From Trichomonas tenax (lineage: Eukaryota > Parabasalia > Trichomonadida > Trichomonadidae), in NCBI GenBank assembly GCA_023091735.1, contig JALKBU010000178.1, positions 1-64,000 of the forward strand: 64,000 nt of DNA, read 5' to 3'. Within the stretch, counting starts at the first letter, position 1; each line of letters begins with the position of its first letter. The translations under genes were made by a program, and so were the position numbers. Positions 20,344-29,618 of this stretch are shown piece after piece. A model generated the notes under the pieces. It ran no database searches, was not told the DNA's origin, and saw nothing but the letters and a program-made list of their open reading frames with translations.

Positions 20344-20788
20344 TTAGAATGCAAAAATATCAGGGAATTCAGACTCAGGAACAAATCTCATGTATCCATT
20401 GACTGAAAATTCGCATTGGCAAAGCATTCTGAATCGAATATAATGATCTCTTTCGGTGATTGTTTCCTGAGATATATTTCCATCGCAGCAGTATCTTCTC
20501 CAATTGCTTGAGAATGCCTTTGATTGCCGGTTCAACTTTCGCTAAAGATGTGGAAGGAATCGTAACTAATATCTTTAAAGGCTTTATATTGCTGATAGCG
20601 ATAGTAACGTCATCGTAGTTGAAGATTATATTCTGAGATTTACCTTCTCTCGATGATGCAGTGGTATATGGAACACATTGCCTGATTTCTTCGAGATATC
20701 CCTCCCACGATATCTTCTTGTTGTGTAAATTGCACAAGAACAGAATTTCTTCGTTGGAGTTCTTCAGAAGAAAACTTTCAATTTGCAT
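20344..20788 (-). CDS. Hypothetical small protein, apparently frameshifted
   Basis: The ATG at 20788 opens a frame of 137 residues (MQIESFLLKNSNEEILFLCN onward) that looks genuine up to about LKQLEKILL, then becomes atypical and stops at 20375. In the +1 frame the sequence continues as a protein-like segment (ETITERDHYIRFRMLCQC, NGYMRFVPESEFPDIF) ending at 20344. A single-base change near 20493 would join them into about 147 residues. The first half (alternating strands, DDVTIAISNIKPLKILVTI, then a helix) resembles a longin/roadblock-like alpha-beta fold, but I would not name it. The break may be a sequencing error or real decay. Confidence 0.45.
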
Positions 20789-20917
20789 TTTTGTTACTTT
20801 TGTAAATTACAATGACATGTTTTTGACTTTTGTATGGAATGTTGTAGTCCCAGAGAAGCTATTTTTAAAGAAATTTCGTTCGATGATATAAAATATAATC
20901 ATTGACAATATTAAATA

Positions 20918-21481
20918 TTAATTATAGAAAGGTGGTTTCTTGTTTTTAGGCTCTTTGACCTTCAGCTTTGGTGTTTGAGTCATCTCTTTGGCCATTGTCG
21001 CTGGTGATTCGAATAATGGCAATCTTGTCCTCGGAAAATGTATTTTAGGAAGTTCCTTTGGCGTTATATCGACAAATATTCTTTGGTGAATGATTTCTTT
21101 TCGTGTTTGAAGAGATGGTAAATAGCAAGATTTTGCTTCGCTCGCCATTGGATTTACTCTTGGTAAATCTGTTTGGCTCTTGAATGCTGGCGGCATTTCA
21201 GGCTGTATTTGAAAGATTTCGCATGATTTTGTTTCTTGATTTTTAGATAAAGGAAGCGGTTCGTGAACAGGCAGCGGAGCTTTAGGAATACTCTGCAGAA
21301 CATCCTGCAGCTCTCGAATTTTAGCTTCAGCGCGATTTCTGAACGTGATTATCACTTGTTTTTGTTTTTCATATAAGATTTCTTTTTCATTTTTCGTCAT
21401 TTTGGCAACATCAGAGTCTGACGGGAAACCGCCTGGAAAAACCTCAGTCATCACCTCCGTCATTAACCCTCCATATTGCAT
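20918..21481 (-). CDS. Proline-rich hypothetical protein
   Basis: The product is about 187 residues from the ATG at 21481 (MQYGGLMTEVMTEVFPGGFP); an ATG 9 codons upstream at 21508 is also possible but encodes an odd hydrophobic lead (NFCNIFFL). One helical stretch at about 25-60 (KNEKEILYEKQKQVIITFRNRAEAKI) could form a coiled coil. The rest is disordered, with repeated LP/PxxP-like pieces (APLPVHEPLPL, LPKIHFPRTRLPLF) and a basic C-terminus (KEPKNKKPP). No family is recognised. The arrangement suggests an adaptor with short docking motifs, but this is only inference from composition. Confidence 0.5.
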   Translation of the reverse strand: MQYGGLMTEVMTEVFPGGFPSDSDVAKMTKNEKEILYEKQKQVIITFRNRAEAKIRELQDVLQSIPKAPLPVHEPLPLSKNQETKSCEIFQIQPEMPPAFKSQTDLPRVNPMASEAKSCYLPSLQTRKEIIHQRIFVDITPKELPKIHFPRTRLPLFESPATMAKEMTQTPKLKVKEPKNKKPPFYN

Positions 21482-22100
21482 CAAAAAAAAAATATTGCAA
21501 AAATTCATGTAAACTATTCAATATCAATGTAAATCATTCAATTGCGATTTTGCGAAAATCTGTGCAAAACATCTTAAATACTCAATATCTCTTTATAAAA
21601 CTTTTCCCAACATTTACCCTATACCTGTACACACCTATTTTCCAACTTTTGCATCAACTTTTGATATAATACTTTTCCAACATATATAATGACTATAAAG
21701 AATACAACAATTATTGTCTATATACAAAGGAATGCATATATTCTGTTATTTTTAGCTTAAATGCAATATCAAGTCTAAATTTTTAAATATTTTAGGGAAA
21801 TAATCTAAATTTTTAATTTTGAAAGAACTAAAAGAATCTAGTACTATTATATAACGAAATCAATAATTTTCATTTTTGCAATACTCTGATTTTAGCTAAT
21901 TTTAATGAAAGATTATAATTTTTTAGATTTGTAGAATCACATAAATAATTCCTTTGCTTTTTTGACATGTAAATCGTTCATAGGTCAAATACAAGAAAAC
22001 GTGACATACAGAATTGTTAAGGGTCAAAATAAATCATGTTTTCATTGAGTCAGAGGTATATCAAGTCTATTTCTATGATAAAAATCAAAATTCATTTTGC
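21482..22100. other. Intergenic with promoter-like AAAACGTGACAT
   Basis: Divergent spacer. TTTGACATGTAAA occurs at 21961, and AAAACGTGACATAC at about 21997-22010, about 25 bp upstream of an ATG at 22036. That ATG is one base out of frame with the following gene (see that entry). Confidence 0.5.
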
Positions 22101-23099
22101 ATGGATGAGAAAGTTGCCCAACTTGTTTCAGCCGTGCAGAGAGAAATGCCAAACATCGGAAAATTGAGAGTGCAATCGAGTGATGTAGAGATGGGCTTCA
22201 ACACAAAAGATTTTCCAAATTTTGAAATTCAAACAAACAAATTAGGGGACAATGACACTGAGAAATGGATTTCATCGATATACAAGAACTTTATTTCCAA
22301 TAAAATTCCAACAATATCGAACGAAATAAAAACTTCCGAAAATGTTCTCCTTGGAAGTTGTGTAATCGTTAATTTTGGATCTGTACAACGATTATGCATT
22401 GCTTTTAGAGAAATTTGGACATCAATTTACATTTGCATTGATATTTCTTGCACATGTATTTTCATTTTGTGCTCAAAAGAACAAATTCATCCTTTTATAC
22501 ATTATATTTCAGCAGAACATACAAACAAATTACCCAAAGACACAGAAGTTTTTGTAGTTTTACCATCACAAGATCCAAAATTTACGAAAATATATAAAGG
22601 AACTGTCAACGAATCATTTTCTCCAATAGAATCAGATTACTACACCATACAATTATCAAATTGCGAATTAATTCGCGTGCATAGAAAATTCATTACAAAG
22701 ATTCATTCTCCATTCGAATGTTCATCAGAAATGAGGAATAAATTTCTCAACAGTCCATATATTGACCAATTACTTAAGCCATTCTCGCTGTCAAAGCACA
22801 TGGCTGAGGATTATTTATCGAACAGAATCACTTTAGCGAAAAAGTCATTCGAACCATTGCATCCTTTCTACAGAAGCGTCCTTAACGCACTTTCCAACAT
22901 GGAAACAACATTAACAAGGACTCCAACAGTTAATCCTGTTCGTGGAGAGCTTCCGTTATATCTTAGAAGGCCTCCTCCGGAAATCACAAAGAGTCCGACG
23001 TCGATCTCATTAAGAAGACCGGATAACTTCGATGACGAGCGAACAGTCATTCACTTGAAGAGACTTGTTTACGACGAAGACTCTTTCAGCAACAAATGA
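22101..23099 (+). CDS. Hypothetical protein with Tudor/SH3-like segment; start uncertain
   Basis: The first in-frame ATG is at 22101 (MDEKVAQLVSAVQREMP), giving 332 residues. The frame is open back to 22005 and the extra sequence (NHVFIESEVYQVYFYDKNQ) looks protein-like. An ATG at 22036, just after a promoter-like box, is out of frame by one base; one extra T in the TTTT at 22038-22041 would join them. Residues about 170-220 of the longer reading (EVFVVLPS, TKIYKGTVNESF, YYTIQLSNCELIRVHRKFI) fit a Tudor/SH3-like barrel. The C-terminus is proline- and arginine-rich (LYLRRPPPE). Tudor-type modules bind methylated peptides, but no aromatic cage could be verified and no function is claimed. Confidence 0.55.
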   Translation: MDEKVAQLVSAVQREMPNIGKLRVQSSDVEMGFNTKDFPNFEIQTNKLGDNDTEKWISSIYKNFISNKIPTISNEIKTSENVLLGSCVIVNFGSVQRLCIAFREIWTSIYICIDISCTCIFILCSKEQIHPFIHYISAEHTNKLPKDTEVFVVLPSQDPKFTKIYKGTVNESFSPIESDYYTIQLSNCELIRVHRKFITKIHSPFECSSEMRNKFLNSPYIDQLLKPFSLSKHMAEDYLSNRITLAKKSFEPLHPFYRSVLNALSNMETTLTRTPTVNPVRGELPLYLRRPPPEITKSPTSISLRRPDNFDDERTVIHLKRLVYDEDSFSNK

Positions 23100-23464
23100 T
23101 AATCTTTTTATTATCTATTCTTATCTGTTTTGTTTATAAACTTTCATTTTTCTATTTTCGCACAATATCATTAAATATATGTTATAAATTTCAATTGAGA
23201 GATGAAACAAAACAATATAATTTCACTTGATTTCATAGCAGCATCAATGATATATGTGAAACAAATCAATTACATTCAAACTTAATATCGAAGCATCAAT
23301 TTATCAAAATTATTTGATGTCCAACAATAGTTATTTCTAGAGATTTCTCCAAATATCATTTTAAACATTGCAGCTTATGACAGTGATGCTGTGCTTTGAT
23401 ATGAGATATGTAGAAAATATAACATTTATAATATATAAAACAAACAAAAAACTATATAAAATAA
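23100..23464. other. Intergenic between convergent genes
   Basis: 365 bp of AT-rich 3' flank shared by the Tudor-like gene and the Raptor gene. Nothing else is recognised. Confidence 0.5.
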
Positions 23465-26400
23465 TTAGTTGGCAATATTAACAACTTTGATGATGTTTCT
23501 ATAAGCAACGAAACCGAACACTTGCCTGTATGTGCTGAAGTCAATGCTTGTTACTGCTTTGGGTGCGTAACTAAATAAACGAGGAAGCATCGGAATGCAT
23601 TTTCCGCTGATCAAATCATAGACATCCATTGTCTTTCCGACAGATACGAAGCATGGAACGAAGCTGGAAACACATAATGAATAATACGGATCAGGATTCG
23701 GAAAAGCTCTTGCAGCTGTTGAACTCAATCTGCTCTGTGTGATTTTGCCATTATTAGATAATGCCAAAAATCCTCCTCTTTGGAACGGGATTGATTCAAA
23801 GTCAACAAAACCATTACCGTACGAAATTGTTGGACTTTCATATCCAACACGAGTATCGAAGAAATTTAAGCATCCAGAGTCCTGTCCGATAACTCCGAGC
23901 ATCGATGGATCTTCTTTGAATAACTGAATCTTAGAAATTCCTTCATTAAGGACTTGGATAGGTTTAATAGGAGTACATCTCGATGCATCCCAAATGTGGA
24001 CAGAGCCATTTCCTGAGCACGTCCAAAGCACTGAGTGCTGCTGATCGTAATCAATGCAGTTCTGGTTCAATTTGTTATTCGATGGGAAGTTATACGAATC
24101 AGCAACAAACATTTCACCACTGTGTATTCCACTGAGAATTGCAATTGATCCTGTTGAAGTTCCTGCAATAAGAGAATCTGCTAAAAACGGTTTCACTAAT
24201 GCAACAGTGCCTCTTGTGAAGATTTGTTTCTTTGTTTTACGCGAAACAACAATTCTTTCAGCGAAATTCCTGAGATAAAGTGTTCCATCTGCATCTCCAT
24301 AAGCAATGTGGTTTTCTCTCAGAAGAGCAACATTTGTTACGATTGGTGTCGGATTCTCAAAACTGTCTAACTCGCTTGCGATATAATTGTTTTGCGGGAA
24401 AGCACTCATTTGCGGAAGTGTCTTTGGAGAATCTCTCGTGAATGGATTAAAAGGAGGTTCTGAGATTTGCGATAAATCATTATATCGTGTTTTCAAGAAA
24501 ACATTAAATGATCCATCAATCAATGCTGTCGAGTGATAAGGATTTGCATAGATATTGGCTGCAGCACTTGAAACTTCCGGATTTGGATCTTCTCTAAAGC
24601 CAGTAATCAAACCTTCGATTCTCGATTTTGCATCTTCGTCAGAAGTCATCTCTGACAACAAAAAGTTTTGTGCAAGAAGGAAAGTCTGCATTCTGACAAC
24701 TTGCGATGGCGAATTACAGTTCTCGATGACGACGTCGCTCACTAAATCAAGCGATTCGAATCCTGTATCATGTGGAACTAAATTCGCGAGAACTGAAATT
24801 GCTGCAGCTCTTATATCAGCATCATTGGATTCGATGTTGTTCAATATCTTGGAATAGAAGATGTTGAATTGTCCAGGTGGGAGAGTTTCGAACGCACCAA
24901 CAAATAAAGACATGAAATTCAATGACCAGAAAACGTGAAGCTTATTATTTCCTGTTGCAAGATTGATGAAGAAATCGATGTTTGGAGCAGATTCAACATA
25001 GGCTCCATCCAATGAACAAGTGACACAAAGAAGAACGAAAGCTAATGTCACTGCCAATTGCTTATCGCGACTAACTAAAAGACCTTTAATGATTTCAGTT
25101 GCGTGGCAGAGATAATATTCGTATCCTGATTTCTCGATGTATGCATAAGCCATTAACTTGCAAATGCAATAAGCAACAGCTGTGATCGATGCCTGATGCC
25201 TTTCAACAGGAATAATTGTTAGTGATTCTAACACTCCAAGACAGAGTGAATAACTTAATGCAATTAGTCTTGTATCGAAATATTCAATGAGGACTTCCAT
25301 TCCTTTCTCTATTAATGCTTCATCTTCGATAATCATCGGCATCAAAGCAAATTGCTTTGGAATCTCCTTTGATGTTTTATCAACGAGGGAGTTATGTATT
25401 GACGTGAGAATATCAGATAAAAACAAAGTTTTGTCTTGCATGACTAATTGAGCAAATCTTGTGCCTTCACTCGGCGTCAGCAGATAATACAAAGCGTGAT
25501 CAATGTACATACTCAAGTAGTCCCATAAATGATGTTCTGAGAAGTCAGGAATGCTTGGATATGACAATGGATGCATTCCAATATCATCGCCAATTCTCTG
25601 CGCGTAACAGAAGTTTGCGAATAAATGTGCAATCTTTGGATCTCTAAAGAAGATGTTGAAGTGCTCCAAAGCTGATAATTCTTGCAAAGACATCGCTCTG
25701 ACTAAACAAAGCAGCATCTTATTAACTATAACAGCAATTGTATTAATATTCGATTTGAGATTTCCATTTTCCGAAAAATCTTCAAGCGCCAGTTCGTGGA
25801 TGCCTTCTGATTTGAATGCATAAAACTGCTTCGATTCCATTAACAACGCAACATAAGCAGGAGTCAACATACACGAAGTAAAAAGATCTGCAGGAAGTCG
25901 AACTTTTCTTGGTATCTGTTCATCCTCCATACACGAAAAGAAACCGAATCTGTCTTTGTTTCCTATGGATTCATTGGAAAAACTTTGATACATATTTCCT
26001 GCATAATCACAATCGATGATGAAACAAGAAGGCCCTTTGAATGACGATACAAGAGTTGTATATTGTAATATTCCGCTGTCTTCATCACCTGTTGGCGTTA
26101 AATTAAAGTAATTTTGATCTGGTTTTTGCAATAATCCGTGTCCCATCAACAAAAAAAGAGTTCTGTTGTAATCGCTCGGTAAATTCATTGTCGAAATAAC
26201 AGAAGTGAGCTGCTCTGATGAAGGATCTGGTAAAATTGCCGATTCGTTAATCACGAAATTGAAGAGATACTGCTTAACAAGGAAACTAGCTTTTCTCGAT
26301 TTCGAGCTCTGTCCTATATTCTGTAGGTTTTTCATGTCAAACCAGCCAAAATATCGAGACGATAATTCATAACCTCGCAAAAGTAGATTTGGTTCAATGT

Positions 26401-26572
26401 CTTGTAAAAAAATTGCGACAACGGCGTTTCCCAAGTTTGAAATAGGCGGTGGTTCGTCATCTTCCATTGAATCGAGTTTTAAAATGAAAGGTGTTTTGTA
26501 CTTCAGCGACCCGAAGTCATTGTTGATATCTGTTTCTGTGATAAAGTTTGACTCTGATTTGCTCGGATGCAT
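23465..26572 (-). CDS. RPTOR: Raptor, the substrate-recruiting subunit of TOR complex 1
   Basis: The 1035-residue product has the full Raptor layout. The N-terminal caspase-like (RNC) domain runs from about 40 to 250, with LFLLMGHGLL (139-148), FIIDCDYAGN (184-193) and LPADLFTSCMLTP (226-238); the last is nearly invariant in Raptors. A helical HEAT region follows (about 270-690), then seven-bladed WD40-like repeats to the end. Raptor presents substrates to TOR kinase at the lysosome/vacuole surface in response to nutrients. The protein is shorter than human (1335), losing mainly the loops between HEAT and WD40. Its presence predicts a TORC1 in this parasite. The ATG at 26572 opens MHPSKSESN. 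Confidence 0.88.
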   Translation of the reverse strand: MHPSKSESNFITETDINNDFGSLKYKTPFILKLDSMEDDEPPPISNLGNAVVAIFLQDIEPNLLLRGYELSSRYFGWFDMKNLQNIGQSSKSRKASFLVKQYLFNFVINESAILPDPSSEQLTSVISTMNLPSDYNRTLFLLMGHGLLQKPDQNYFNLTPTGDEDSGILQYTTLVSSFKGPSCFIIDCDYAGNMYQSFSNESIGNKDRFGFFSCMEDEQIPRKVRLPADLFTSCMLTPAYVALLMESKQFYAFKSEGIHELALEDFSENGNLKSNINTIAVIVNKMLLCLVRAMSLQELSALEHFNIFFRDPKIAHLFANFCYAQRIGDDIGMHPLSYPSIPDFSEHHLWDYLSMYIDHALYYLLTPSEGTRFAQLVMQDKTLFLSDILTSIHNSLVDKTSKEIPKQFALMPMIIEDEALIEKGMEVLIEYFDTRLIALSYSLCLGVLESLTIIPVERHQASITAVAYCICKLMAYAYIEKSGYEYYLCHATEIIKGLLVSRDKQLAVTLAFVLLCVTCSLDGAYVESAPNIDFFINLATGNNKLHVFWSLNFMSLFVGAFETLPPGQFNIFYSKILNNIESNDADIRAAAISVLANLVPHDTGFESLDLVSDVVIENCNSPSQVVRMQTFLLAQNFLLSEMTSDEDAKSRIEGLITGFREDPNPEVSSAAANIYANPYHSTALIDGSFNVFLKTRYNDLSQISEPPFNPFTRDSPKTLPQMSAFPQNNYIASELDSFENPTPIVTNVALLRENHIAYGDADGTLYLRNFAERIVVSRKTKKQIFTRGTVALVKPFLADSLIAGTSTGSIAILSGIHSGEMFVADSYNFPSNNKLNQNCIDYDQQHSVLWTCSGNGSVHIWDASRCTPIKPIQVLNEGISKIQLFKEDPSMLGVIGQDSGCLNFFDTRVGYESPTISYGNGFVDFESIPFQRGGFLALSNNGKITQSRLSSTAARAFPNPDPYYSLCVSSFVPCFVSVGKTMDVYDLISGKCIPMLPRLFSYAPKAVTSIDFSTYRQVFGFVAYRNIIKVVNIAN

Positions 26573-26839
26573 CAGAATCGATGATTTTGATTTTTGTCAA
26601 AAATGTTCGAAATTTTGACAATCTGACAAACTTTTGACATTCTTCCTATAATCAAAGATCATTTAATAATTTCCTGGCTATTGTTCAACTTTGAAATATT
26701 TCCTCCTTCATTTGCGTGCAGATATATGGTCCCTGGTTTTTAGGCAATTACCTATATTTTTTTTATGATTTTCCAACAAAAATGACCGATTAAATTGAGA
26801 TAATTTCACAATAAATTCAATTGAGATATCTTGCAAGAA

Positions 26840-26893
26840 GTTAATCCAGTGAGTTAAAAAACGAGTTTTGCCGACTTTGTGTATAAAAATTTA
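26840..26893 (+). repeat. Solo end of the foldback element family
   Basis: GTTAATCCAGTGAGTTA, then ACGAGTTTTGCCGACTTTG and TATAAAAATTTA, matches the right end of the foldback at 40398-41223 (41165-41216) almost base for base. The rest of the element is absent, so this is a truncated or solo terminus. Confidence 0.8.
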
Positions 26894-27138
26894 AGAGTCT
26901 AGAACAAAAGTGAACATCAAAAAGTGACGGGCAAACCTTAAAGTCACTTTTATAAATAAATTATCACTTTTTGCGCGGGCAAATTGTCACCTTTATAAAA
27001 AGTGTCATAAATATCTTTGTTGTCTAACCAATACATCCAGGTTAGTGTTGTTGACGAGCCACAACTCTATCATCAACGAGCATATACCTAATTGGTAAGA
27101 AAACAACGATATTTATGCATGTTTAAATTGTTGCGAGA

Positions 27139-27200
27139 ATGTCATTGGGCGAGGTTGGCCTGAGACTTCCAAAGCCCTCGAGTGGCCAGGCCCTAGCAAG
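27139..27200. other. GC-rich island of unknown nature
   Basis: About 60 bp of unusually GC-rich DNA (GGGCGAGGTTGGCC, CCCTCGAGTGGCCAGGCCC) in an AT-rich spacer. It can form alternative stems: CGAGG with CCTCG, or TGGCC with GGCCA. No tRNA boxes fit. It may be a remnant of a structured RNA, a horizontally acquired scrap or part of a repeat. Confidence 0.35.
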
Positions 27201-27536
27201 AACCTACTTATTGATTCAATTTTTAATACACATTACATTTTCACTTTTGATATTAATAAATTATTTTTTTTTTCTATTTTTTATTTTTCACAGATACCTT
27301 TTTCATTACACAATTATTTTCATATTATTACTTATTCTCATAATTATTAATATATCATTAAATTCATAATTAATTATGAATCATGAATTAAATAATGTTT
27401 TCATGTTACTTTCATTTTATATATTGATTTATATTATTTAGATTCTCAATTCGATTCTTATATTCTTTGTAAAATTCATTTTTAACTAAATTTTTATTTT
27501 TATCTTCAAATTATTCGTTTATAATTCATATTTACC

Positions 27537-27722
27537 ATGCAAGAAGGGATAATTTCGACCGACTTTCTTGGTTTTCTTAGGTTTGGAGTGCAACAAAAAC
27601 TTGCAATGAACAAAGAGAAATGGATGATGTGCTATCGTCAGGATGCTGATAGCACAAATAACATCCTTCACTATAAGGCCACAACTACTCATAATGAAGT
27701 CTTCTTTGGCTTCCAACATTGA
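27537..27722 (+). CDS. Small repeated reading frame of unknown function
   Basis: A 61-codon frame starting MQEGIISTDFLGFLRFG and ending EVFFGFQH. Its last 25 codons and the following 140 bp recur at the very start of the window with the same frame and stop, which supports coding on this strand, though a minus-strand frame (27519-27728) is also open. The product is not recognised. A fragment of a multicopy gene or transposon open frame is likelier than a free-standing gene. Confidence 0.4.
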   Translation: MQEGIISTDFLGFLRFGVQQKLAMNKEKWMMCYRQDADSTNNILHYKATTTHNEVFFGFQH

Positions 27723-27862
27723 GTTCAATCCATTTCAACCTATTGACACTTTTCCATTTTTCCCGCAAACACGTCACTTTCCTTTATTTTGACATTCTGA
27801 CTTTACATGTCAAAAATAAGTTACATGTCAGAAAAGCACGTTGTTCTATTTTGTCCCAGTCC
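27648..27862 (+). repeat. Dispersed repeat, copy B
   Basis: Matches window positions 1-218. It covers the 3' end of the small frame at 27537 and about 140 bp of downstream sequence with GACTTTACATGTCA and AGTTACATGTCAG. Both copies end at GTCCCAGTCC, which likely marks the boundary of the duplicated unit. Confidence 0.85.
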
Positions 27863-28742
27863 AAAAAATTTAATTGCCTGTATAGCATATTTAATAAAAC
27901 AAAAAATTGATATAAATTGTTAAATCATTTGTGATCCATTTGAGGTATATAAAATGTTACTCTCATTTTTAAAGAAAAAATGACGATCAGGTATTGAAAT
28001 TGTTATGAACGACAATTAAATAGAACACAAAAATTGAATTAAAAATAATCGTGAGGTAACTTGATACTACATAATATATAAATCAATATTTTTATGCAAA
28101 TTTATAAATATTCATAATTTATAATTTATGAAAATATTGAGTTATAATATATAATTTAATTTTTCAAGATAAAATAATCGTAAATTCAAACTTTGAAGTA
28201 AAATTAATCGGTTAAATTGTTGCATGTTTAGTTTTATGTGTTAGATAAAATTATAAAATTTTGATTTGAATAATGACGATCATCTTTTGAGATTATATAC
28301 TTTCATTAATTAATAATGATTAGCAATAAATTTAATATAGATTTAATTTGAATTGACGATTAATTTTTGAACGGATAATAATCGTCAATATTTTGAGAAG
28401 GAATAATCGTCAAAATGTTACATTCACTTTTTTTGAGGATATTTTATTGATAATCATCATTAAATCTATTGTTGTACTTTGCATAAATCGGTTCAGAGCA
28501 TTCTGCATCTCGAAGCCCAAATGTATACATCACTTGGAACCCAATTATTAATTTTGTATATTTTTTGATCTCATTTTTCAGAGATTGAGCGCTGAATATT
28601 TGTGATATTTAAATTGAGTATATTGATGGGATTATTGCTATACCATTAAAAAAGTTAATTTAATTAGATAAAAACTATTTTATCGGATATTGTTCAATAT
28701 ATCGATAAGTTATGATAACATTCACCATCTATGTCGAATAAA
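27863..28742. other. Intergenic, very AT-rich
   Basis: Low-complexity AT DNA with recurring ATAATCGT / GACGAT words at 28050, 28180, 28268, 28350, 28380 and 28406. These give a loosely periodic look but no defined repeat unit. No gene. Confidence 0.5.
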
Positions 28743-29270
28743 TTAGTCAGTCTTAGACTTGTTTTGTTTCATTGTTAAACTTTCAGTTGTGAATTTTATA
28801 ACTGAAGTCCTCTTAAGAGAAGACTCAGCGTATTTGCCGATCGGAACGTCGAAGTGCTTCACAATGCAGTCTAAAGCCTTTTTAACTGCATCTTTATTTG
28901 TCAAAATTTCGCAGCGTCCTTCTGCAGTGACCGATTCGTAGTTCATCGTCGCTGTGCATGGAGGGCGACCTTGTGCGTAAACAAGATTGAGTGGTTTCGA
29001 GATTGAAAATGATGCAAGTGGATTTTTGTTCAGTGTTGAGATCTTTCTTCCTGATGTAGCTCCGTGGAAGTAGAATGTTGGGAACTTTTCGTTGTCTTCC
29101 CATGAAAAAGCGTAACATAAAGGAATGCCATAAGGAACGTTATTATCGCAAATGCTCAATACGCCGTAAGGTTGTCCCTTCAGGAACTCTTTGATCTTTG
29201 AAATGTCCGTTATCTGTCTTTCTGCACGACGCATCGCATGTCCAAAGGCTCTGCTGCAAGTTGAAAGCAT
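28743..29270 (-). CDS. Nim-type FMN-binding protein (pyridoxamine-phosphate-oxidase-like), probable hydrogenosomal nitroimidazole reductase homologue
   Basis: The 175-residue product fits the split-barrel flavoprotein family related to bacterial NimA: MRRAERQITD, GVLSICDNNVPYGIPLCYAF, FYFHGATSGRKISTLNKNPLASFSI and a short C-terminal helix. Nim proteins bind FMN and reduce 5-nitroimidazoles to harmless amines; related proteins have unknown physiological substrates. Bacterial Nim proteins begin close to the MRR motif, whereas here about 12 residues precede it. That leader, MLSTCSRAFGHA, matches the parabasalid hydrogenosomal presequence pattern (ML-S, then Arg at -2 with R-x-F). Import into hydrogenosomes is therefore likely but inferred. 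Bacterial origin by transfer is the usual explanation in trichomonads. No GTGACA box is near the start. Confidence 0.8.
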   Translation of the reverse strand: MLSTCSRAFGHAMRRAERQITDISKIKEFLKGQPYGVLSICDNNVPYGIPLCYAFSWEDNEKFPTFYFHGATSGRKISTLNKNPLASFSISKPLNLVYAQGRPPCTATMNYESVTAEGRCEILTNKDAVKKALDCIVKHFDVPIGKYAESSLKRTSVIKFTTESLTMKQNKSKTD

Positions 29271-29340
29271 TTTGGGGATCCCTTATTAAGATTTTAAAAC
29301 CCTTTTATTTTCATTCATATTTAGTTCAAAGACACAGTTG

Positions 29341-29618
29341 CTGTTTTGCGTGTCAGATTGTAGGAAAAGCACCTTTTCATCTTCTTGAAAGTGCTTTTCA
29401 TTCATTTCTGCTACCATGCAGTGTGGTATAGTTGCACGCAGCAGCAAAAATGGACCAAAACACATATGTAATGTAATTTATTTCTCTCACATCAAATTCA
29501 AATAGATATTCACCCTTTATTAATTTTTTTGACATTTTTTCACTTTACATCATATATTACCTTTTCAAAATTTAACAATCTGACACTTTACAACGTGACT
29601 CGTTGACACGCAAAACAG
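29341..29618. mobile_element. 278-bp TIR element, degenerate
   Basis: CTGTTTTGCGTGTCA at 29341-29355 is the exact reverse complement of 29604-29618. The left arm continues as GATTGT, and its complement ACAATCTGACA is found at 29575, 18 bp apart from the outer right piece, so the right arm seems to carry an insertion. No frame lies inside. It occupies the 5' flank of the Nim-like gene. Confidence 0.6.

Larger units (their letters stand above)
26573..27536. other. Intergenic with repeat pieces
   Basis: The spacer contains a foldback-family end (26840-26893), two degenerate tandem units beginning GGGCAAA with GTCAC and TTTATAAA (about 26918-27008), and the GC-rich island at 27139-27200. No supported gene. 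Confidence 0.55.

Noticed and set aside
27139..27200. tRNA or snRNA in the GC-rich island
   Set aside because: No B box (GGTTCGANNCC) and no acceptor stem; kept only as an unexplained island.
26573..28742. CRISPR-like or satellite array suggested by recurring ATAATCGT words
   Set aside because: Spacing and sequence are irregular; no repeat-spacer structure.
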